Of a DNA stretch of 64,000 bases, positions 57,431 through 64,000 are shown piece after piece (position 1 is the first letter of the stretch; each line of letters starts with the position of its first letter). Under the pieces are notes generated by a model. It was given only the letters and a program-made list of their open reading frames with translations, ran no database searches and was not told where the DNA came from. Origin of the DNA: Neoarius graeffei (lineage: Eukaryota; Chordata; Actinopteri; Siluriformes; Ariidae); the NCBI RefSeq assembly GCF_027579695.1, contig NC_083592.1:37425714-37489713 (forward strand). The letters run 5' to 3'. The translations under genes were made by a program, and so were the position numbers.

Positions 57431-57593
57431 TGCAGTGATAGGGTGATTTATTTAGAATACTTTCTAGCTCTAGTAAGGGCTCTTGAACTTTTTTTTTTTT
57501 TCTGTATCATGTAGTGACATTAGGGTCGAGGACAAATATTTTTTCACCATTTCCTATTTCATGCAATTAAGTGTACTTTAATATAATTACATA

Positions 57594-58813
57594 CACTACC
57601 GTTCAAAAGTTTGGGGTCACTTTGAAATGTCCTTATTTTTGAAAGAAAAGCACTGTTCTTTTCAATGAAGATCACTTTAAACTAATCAGAAATCCACTCT
57701 ATACATTGCTAATGTGGTAAATGACTATTCTAGCTGCAAATGTCTGGTTTTTTGGTGCAATATCTCCATAGGTGTATAGAGGCCCATTTCCAGCAACTAT
57801 CACTCCAGTGTTCTAATGGTACAATGTGTTTGCTCATTGCCTGAGCCCATGTTTACATTAGACCGTATCAGCGGATCATCAGATTAATGTTTTTAAAATG
57901 ATTAGTGTGCACACAGCAACACCAATACACGATTTGCGTGCACACAGCAATACCAATACACGGATACGCTCGGCTCCGCAGGCATCCTGCGCTCCAAATC
58001 ACTCCGCCCTGAACAGCGAGTGCCCTCTGGAGGGTGCGCACTCCGGCCCTGCGCAGCTCACAGAGCGCGCGAGTGAAGTGAACAAGCTGTGATTCGGGAC
58101 TGAGCCGCTGTGTGTGTGATCCCAGCGCATATCACTTACCACTTGCAAGTGGAAGGATGGCAAGCCTAAAGACAATCATAACTACACAATGGGCAGTATT
58201 TGCATCAGTATTTGCAGTATTTTCATACTTTTATACTCTTTAATGAAAGGTGATACAAGGCGGAAGTCCGCGCCGTTTTTCAGCAGTCGCGTCACATGAC
58301 CAACGCCAGCGAATCAGGAAGGTGGATGTCACAGTGACGTTGTCCAATGAGACGCCAGCTAGAGCTCAGCACAGCGTATCCGCGTATTCTGAATGTTTAC
58401 ACGGCACCGGAGCTGACACGATCTGGATTGAATACGTGGACGCTGGCGGATTCCCGTTTCCAGGCGGTTTAATGTAAACGGACAGTGCATCCGCGAAGAA
58501 AACGAGACAGATGCGGTCTAATGTAAACGTAGCCTCAGAAGGCTAATGGATGATTAGAAAACCCTTGTACAATCATGTTAGCACAGCTGAAAACAGTTTA
58601 GCCCTTTAGAGAAGCTATAAAACTGACCTTCCTTTGAGCAGATTGAGTTTCTGGAGCGTCACATTTATGGGGTCGATTAAATGCTCAAAATGGCCAGAAA
58701 AATGTCTTGACTATATTTTCTATTCATTTTGCAACTTATGGTGGGAAATAAGTGTGACTTTTCATGGAAAACACAAAATTGTCTGGGTGACCCCAAACTT
58801 TTGAACGGTAGTG
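57594..58813. mobile_element. Tc1/mariner-type MITE with a nested element
   Basis: Ends CACTACCGTTCAAAAGTTTG and its complement, flanked by TA (57592-57593, 58814-58815). A second element (about 57847-58535) sits inside, with inverted GTTTACATTAGACCG (57851-57865) and its complement (58514-58528). No transposase. Confidence 0.85.
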
Positions 58814-58945
58814 TAAGCACTACAATGTTTGTTTCAGAGCTACTGATCAAGCACAATTCATGTAATCTAAATGACTATAGCATATCTTAGCACTTTTTAA
58901 ATTAGGAATATTCTCTTCTTGTTGTCTTACCTGCATTTAGACCTG

Positions 58946-60364
58946 CTAGCTTTGAAACCATTCATGGCATAGGATTTCCTGAAACGTTGGCCGAGAGTGA
59001 GGGTCCTGGTCCAGACACCACCATATCAAATCCTGGCAACCTGTGTGTGCAGTGAGAAGATATTTTAGATCGTACATTTAGACAGAAATGAAAGATTAAA
59101 TATTACTGAAATAAATCAATTTGTTTTATAATGTCGGTTTTACAACTTCAGCGGGTCTAAATGGTGATGCTGATTTTCTTACTTTCAGAGATGTCAGGAG
59201 TGAAGCACATGTTCTGCTGAACAATATCTTCCCTGGTATTAAAGGGCAAGTATCCGCAGACCAAGGTAAACAGGAGAATGCCCAGACTCCAGATGGTAGC
59301 AGGACCACCCAAATACTCTCTCGCACATAGCCACTCAGGTGGGGAGAAATCCCGAGTTCCTGAATGAAAAAAGAGAGAAAGAACATCATCAGCAACATTA
59401 CAAATATGGTTCTCCACTGCATTAAAAAAACAACCCCCCCCCCAAAAACAAAAAAAGTACCTATCTTGCCCTTACCGTCATAATAGGTGTAGGGAGTGTC
59501 CTTCAGTAAATCGCCACAGCCAAAGTCAATGAGCTTCACTTGCAGTGTCTCAGTATTTATGAGAAGATTTTCTGACTTGATGTCTCTGTGAAGAACCCCA
59601 CAGTCACTGCAGTGACGAGCAGCTCGAATCACTTGATACATGATGTATCGGGTCAGTGGTTCTGACAGTTGACCTCCCTGATCTACTAGGAAGTCAAAAA
59701 GGTCCATGCAAGGCCTGGGTTGCTCCAGTATCAGGACGTAGCACTTTGGCATCTCAAACCATTCTACCAGTTGCAGCACGTTCTCACAAATTGGTGTGGA
59801 TACCATTTTCATCAATGCCACTTCCAGTGGGAGACTCTCTGTCTCTCCAGGCTGAAATACAAATGGATATGGTTACATGGGTGTCGAGTGAAAACATCTA
59901 AACTATGGTAAGCAGAGATGTCACAATACAAAGGTCCAGACAGGTACTAACTCGGATATCTATGGATGATACGTAATAAAATCAAAGTCTAAAACATGTT
60001 TGCGAGGTGAATTGTTTGTTAGCAGAAATGGGTACATTTACACACCATTTTGGGATATGGTTTCTTTGGAGTATCTCAGACGTTTACTTACAATGGTGAT
60101 GAATTTGTTTTGCCGCTTCTTGTCCACATACTTAATGGCAACCTGGACACAGATACAAAACATGACATTGCATTCTGATATAAAACCGCAGCAGGACATA
60201 TACAGTCCACAAGTTGTAATCCATGGTGTTGAATAGTGCAAATTAACTGGAGATGTGCAGTTCTATCACCTCTTTACTATCTGCCTTCCGGATCCCTGCA
60301 TAGACACTCCCGAAGCCTCCTTTTCCCAGCAGCTCTCCTTGAAGGTACTGAGACTCAAACACCT
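58946..60364 (-). CDS. Pim-like serine/threonine kinase gene, five exons seen
   Basis: Exons on the minus strand, all with GT-AG borders and matching phases: 60364-60270, 60142-60092, 59851-59476, 59359-59183 and 59040-58946 (stop 58948-58946). Together about 264 residues covering a whole kinase domain: glycine loop [22 protein letters not shown] with the ATP lysine, the EVALMKMV helix, [18 protein letters not shown], the Pim-type SPPEW in place of [11 protein letters not shown] and [15 protein letters not shown]. The order and the PPEW motif identify the Pim family (constitutively active survival kinases), which is greatly expanded as pim-like genes in teleosts. The first exon with the start codon was not found upstream; the 60364 border could also be 60362. 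No stop or frameshift in the seen exons, so it may be functional. Confidence 0.85.
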
Positions 60365-60848
60365 CTGTTCAGCAAACAGACAATCATTCAGTGAAGTGAA
60401 TCGAATGAGAATAAGAATTAAAGAACTTCATGCTCTTTGTCTTCTCTTGGAGTAGACAGTAATGAATGAGACGTATGTTGCGATTGTTTATGAGTATGGT
60501 AAGGTACCTTGAATAAGAGTACCTGCTAAAAACTACAGTTTTAATATGAAAAGGAACTAAAATGAAAAACAAATGAATAAGCAGGAAGGGAGTGGAAAGT
60601 ACACCAGGTAAACCAGTTGTCTGTCCAGGTTACACACACTGCCTCTATACATTCTCTATACTCTCAGTCTAATGTAGGCTGTATGTAAATATATCTAAAG
60701 TTTTAATATATAAAATCTAATTGATTCAGGTTTCTTGGCACAATGTAAAGACGTGACAGTCCTGTGCCGACAAATCTTTATTGATTATCTCTTAAATACC
60801 ACATTCTTAGATCTCAGTATATTTTTGTGCTCAACCCAGGCTTGTAGT
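60365..60848. other. 5' flank of the kinase gene, no exon found
   Basis: AT-rich. No ATG-bearing exon that would splice into the glycine-loop exon could be supported; it may lie beyond the insertion that follows. Confidence 0.4.
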
Positions 60849-60904
60849 CAGGGATGAGAATGGGACATTTAAAAAAACTCTGAAATGCCTGCCAACTTTC
60901 CCAC

Positions 60905-60905
<1 letters not shown>

Positions 60906-60981
<76 letters not shown>
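60906..60981. repeat. (AT)n microsatellite
   Basis: About 37 dinucleotides without interruption. Confidence 0.98.
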
Positions 60982-60984
<3 letters not shown>

Positions 60985-61028
60985 TGTTTTCAAATTCAAT
61001 GATGGTTTAAAACGTTTATAAACTTTAA

Positions 61029-61760
61029 AGGAAAAGGCAACTTTTGTACAAAATCACCACAAATAGATAGATAAATATATAAAGTAATCGATCATGGAAT
61101 TTATAGAGAAAGAACAGACCGCATAACAGTATCTTTTAACTTTTAATAATATGGGCTTGCGCTGAGCTCAGCGAAGATGCGTTCCGCCATATTGATCTAC
61201 TGCGTGACGTCATGCGGCCCACCACTGAAAAGAACTCTTCAGTGCTTCATGGTAATAAGGTAGAAAACCAGTACAATTGCTTCTTCAAAGTTTCACCAAA
61301 TGGTTTTATTTATGCAACTTAAAGCTCATAATACTGTATAACTTTGGTTGAGCAAAAACATGGCTGAATCCTGAATGACTCCTATTTGGATTTGTCCTAC
61401 CAAGCCTACTGCGCATGCGTGAAGCGGCTCGGCTCGGTTTTCCCTTTCGGGCGCTCTCGTTTTCTGTTAGAATTTGGTAAAGAAAAAAATATATATATTG
61501 TAAACACTGTTTTCATGGGCTCAGTGACGTCACAGATCAGAGGGAGGCGCATTAACGAAAGATTCTGATTGGTTTATAGTTGCCCACAACCTCAAAATGG
61601 CTGCCTCCTCCAACTTCGACTCCTCTGTGTCAATTCATGATTTCAAAGTTAAAAATATTTTTTCATGTTCGATATATAATGGAAATAATTAACGGAATTG
61701 ATTACGTATATGTTTTTCTCCTATTACACACCTGGTTTTGTACAAAAGTTGCCTTTTCCT
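61029..61760. mobile_element. TTAA-targeting MITE (Kolobok or piggyBac type)
   Basis: 732 bp, ends AGGAAAAGGCAACTTTTGTA and its complement, flanked by TTAA (61025-61028, 61761-61764). The interior is GC-mixed without a gene. The 4-bp TTAA target is shared by Kolobok and piggyBac. Confidence 0.8.
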
Positions 61761-61891
61761 TTAAGATAACAAATCCCTACAGATATCGTGAGCGATAATG
61801 GAGGTAACCGTAACGATATATTAGATTCCTCCTGACTCCATCTTTGACAATTTAAGTAAAACGTACCTTTGTGCTTTTTTGTTTTGATGTG

Positions 61892-62167
61892 CTACTGGAT
61901 GTTTCTAGCTCCTCTGTTTCCATAATTGATCATATCTGAGCACAGAATACACAGAACCTTTCCCGGCACGTCCACTTTTCGGATATGTTCCGTCAGGCAC
62001 GTCGTCACAGTTTGTGTCCCTATCTGCACGATAACGCTACTATCGAGCCATGCCCATCGGAAACAGTTCTTTATCCCGTTCGATTTATCGATTTCCCTGG
62101 CACGATCCTCATTTTTGCGGTCCAAAACTTTTGCCATATTGGCGAAGTAACTTTGAAAACTAACCAA
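61892..62167 (-). CDS. N-terminal frame of element J, unknown zinc-finger-like protein
   Basis: 91 codons; the likely start is the inner MAKVLDRK at 62137. Contains FRWAWLDSSV, HIRKVDVPGK, and VLCILCSDMINYGNRG with a CxxC pair like the first half of a BED-type or related zinc finger. The frame stops soon after, and no catalytic core is found in J. Probably the start of a transposase gene. Not recognised at family level. Confidence 0.4.
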   Translation of the reverse strand: MVSFQSYFANMAKVLDRKNEDRAREIDKSNGIKNCFRWAWLDSSVIVQIGTQTVTTCLTEHIRKVDVPGKVLCILCSDMINYGNRGARNIQ

Positions 62168-62341
62168 AATAACTAGAACTTAAGAAGTGATCAAAACCGT
62201 GTACGTATAGCTTGTTTCTCCGTGAATTGTAGAAGTGAGATGAAACTAGCACCAAAACGTTGCCGGAAATCGTCGTGAGTTGTCATTAGCATAAATATTG
62301 AAGAAAGCAATGACGATTTCCGTTATCACAGCTGCAACTAA

Positions 62342-62986
62342 TGGCCCTTTTCCACTACCCTTTTTCAGCTCACTTCAGCCCAACACGGCTCGCGTTTCGA
62401 CTACCTCAGAGCGGCGCGACTGGGCTTGCTTCAGCCTTACTCAGCACCCAAAACTGGCATGGTTTTGGAGTAGGGCTGAAGTGAGCCAAACCGAGCCGAG
62501 TGGGGCTAGGGGCGTGAGGAGACACTCCCCTGTGCACTGATTGGTGAGGAGGAGTGTCCTCACATGCCCACACACGCCCCGCGAGCACGCTGGGATCTGT
62601 AAATACCGTAAACCCGGAAGAATTACGAGAATTTCTGAAGCCTTATGCGCCTTGCCTCATCTATACGCTCTTGCCAGTATCTGTTGGCGTTGTTGGTGAC
62701 AACAAGCCACAGCACCAAGACCAGCAACACTAACGACTCCATGTCCTCCATGTTTATTGTTTACTATCCGGGTCGTGAGACTACCGCTTAAAAGGTCACT
62801 GATGTCACCGTTTGCGCCGCCTAACGACATCACGTGACGTCCACCCACTTTCGCTAACTCCACCCAATGTGTCTACCCACTTCCAGCCAGCACGGTTCAG
62901 CGCGGTTGTAGTCGAAATGCAACTCCAACAGCCCCACTCAGCTCGACTCAGCCCAACTCAGCCGCGTTGGTAGTGGAAAAGCGGCA
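62342..62986 (+). mobile_element. Harbinger-like element F, copy 4
   Basis: 645 bp, flanked by TAA (62339-62341, 62987-62989). Keeps the 42-residue frame on the minus strand near 62625-62752. Confidence 0.9.
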
Positions 62987-63372
62987 TAATTTTGCGATGA
63001 GCGTTGCCGAAAGATGCTGGCGGGTGGTCAGTCGGTCCTGCCTGCTTGTGCCACCACAAGCCTCGCCTCGCGCCGACCCCTACCCCCCCGAAATTTTCTC
63101 AACGGATTTACACGTTTCACAAAAATGACATTTTCAGCGGGAAAAACTCGGAATTCCGCAGATCCGCGGAAAATTCTCATCCCTGTGTAGCACTCAAGTC
63201 TGACTCGTACCCTAATTTTAAGGACTCGTGACTTGACTTGGACTGGAGCACTGATGACTTGGATTCAGACTCGTGCATTAACTGCATTCGGTCTCATAAA
63301 TTGGAGACAAGGACTCCGATTTTTTCTTTATTTTTTTGCAACATGCTATAATAATTTGGCATAAGATATTTA

Positions 63373-64000
63373 CAGTTGTGCTCAAAATAATAGCAGTGTC
63401 TTTAAAAAGGCGAGTAAATGTCAAAATTCTTCAAATAAATTGTACTTTAATGAACACAAATGCATTGGGCATACTGCACATTCTATTTCAAAGCAAGAAA
63501 ATTGGAAAAAGTAATTACATTTCATAATATTTCACAGAAAGTCAAGAAATGTAATGCTCAAAAAAATAGCAGTGTTGACATCTTTCTTTGGAAACTCAAA
63601 AATGTACCATACAAACTAAGAAATTCTTGAAAATTCAACTTTGCTGAGTATCCTAAACTAATATTTTGTTGCATAACCATGGTTTCTGATAATTGCTTCG
63701 CATCTGTGGTGCATGGAGTCGACCAACTTCTGGCAACGGTCAACAGGTATTGCAGCCCAGGTCAATTGTACTACGTTCCACAATTCCTCTGCATTTCTTG
63801 CTTTTGCCTCATGAACAGCATTTTTTATGTCAGCCAACAAGTTTTCTATGGGATTGAGGTCCGGGGATTGTGCTGGCCACTCCATTAGTTGGATGCTGTT
63901 TGTCTGGAACCATGATTTTGCTCGCTTGCTGGTGTGTTTGGGATCGTTGTCTTGTTGAAACACCCACTTCAAAGGCATTTCCTCTTCAGCATATGGCAAC
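63373..64000 (-). mobile_element. Tc1-like transposon, cut by the window end
   Basis: Left end CAGTTGTGCTCAAAATAATA next to TA (63371-63372); the second half of the inverted repeat lies outside. A subterminal copy GCTCAAAAAAATAGCAGTGT occurs near 63557. Carries a transposase gene on the minus strand. Confidence 0.85.
63658..63999 (-). CDS. Tc1-like transposase, C-terminal part
   Basis: An open frame of 113 codons running in from the right edge and ending GYATKY at 63658. Contains WVFQQDNDPKHTS with the second catalytic Asp and [15 protein letters not shown] with the Glu (DD34E type). No stop inside; the N-terminal two thirds lie beyond the window, so intactness cannot be judged. The usual Trp after ENL is Leu here. 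Confidence 0.88.
   Translation of the reverse strand: MPYAEEEMPLKWVFQQDNDPKHTSKRAKSWFQTNSIQLMEWPAQSPDLNPIENLLADIKNAVHEAKARNAEELWNVVQLTWAAIPVDRCQKLVDSMHHRCEAIIRNHGYATKY

Larger units (their letters stand above)
60849..63184 (-). mobile_element. hAT-like element J with nested insertions
   Basis: Ends CAGGGATGAGAAT and ATTCTCATCCCTG. The flanks share TGTAG only, so the target duplication is degraded or shifted. It contains an (AT)n run (60906-60981), a TTAA-flanked MITE (61029-61760), a minus-strand frame (61892-62167) and element F copy 4 (62342-62986). Confidence 0.65.

Noticed and set aside
60814..60999. 61-codon Ile/Tyr frame
   Set aside because: Translation of an (AT)n microsatellite.

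Overview
The window is eukaryotic and almost certainly from a teleost fish. It has intron-containing coding sequence (a Pim-type kinase), tRNA-headed SINEs in about twenty copies, Tc1/mariner, hAT and PIF/Harbinger-type transposons, LINE 3' ends and a Tf1/sushi-type chromovirus, with no operons or bacterial signals. A siluriform or other otophysan fish is a guess only. Gene density is very low: two plausible host-type genes, and otherwise a deeply nested pile of mobile elements whose insertion order can often be read from target-site duplications (TSDs).

Layout. 1-5.7 kb: a SINE split by a complete Ty3/gypsy chromovirus (354-5667, minus strand) with 485-bp LTRs that look identical, intact gag and pol, a -1 frameshift signal and a self-priming primer-binding site. 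5.7-16 kb: SINEs, two LINE tails, and an old Tc1 element broken by SINEs and by a second, nearly intact Tc1 (12074-14060) that itself carries a SINE. 16-28 kb: small inverted-repeat elements, a 40-bp minisatellite, hAT and Harbinger-like non-autonomous elements, and a foldback element. 28.4-41.6 kb: five tandem copies of a roughly 500-bp GC-rich unit, inflated to 12 kb by nested insertions and ending directly in front of an intact MADF-BESS gene (40867-41547). 41.6-46.3 kb: a 261-bp tandem array made of a SINE head plus flank, interrupted by a Harbinger-like element, a Tc1 and another SINE. 46.4-57.5 kb: SINE variants, a second copy of the nested hAT complex, a 30-bp minisatellite inside a long-TIR element, a 455-bp-arm palindrome and a LINE tail. 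57.6-64 kb: a Tc1-type MITE, the Pim-like kinase gene (minus strand, five exons seen), a hAT-like element holding two further insertions, and a Tc1 element that runs off the end.

The strongest unusual signals are: (i) three copies of a non-autonomous element with 9-bp TSDs and TAGCCTRG-type termini, each carrying a RecQ-like helicase N-terminal fragment with Walker A (18339-18897, 31849-32719, 49550-51390), a Pack-type gene-capturing family; (ii) the tandem promoter-like array in front of the MADF-BESS gene; (iii) the chromovirus, where the predicted 5' end of the mRNA is exactly complementary to the sequence next to the LTR; (iv) a satellite born from a SINE head. No bacterial-type defence or biosynthetic system is present. 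All alignments were made by eye.
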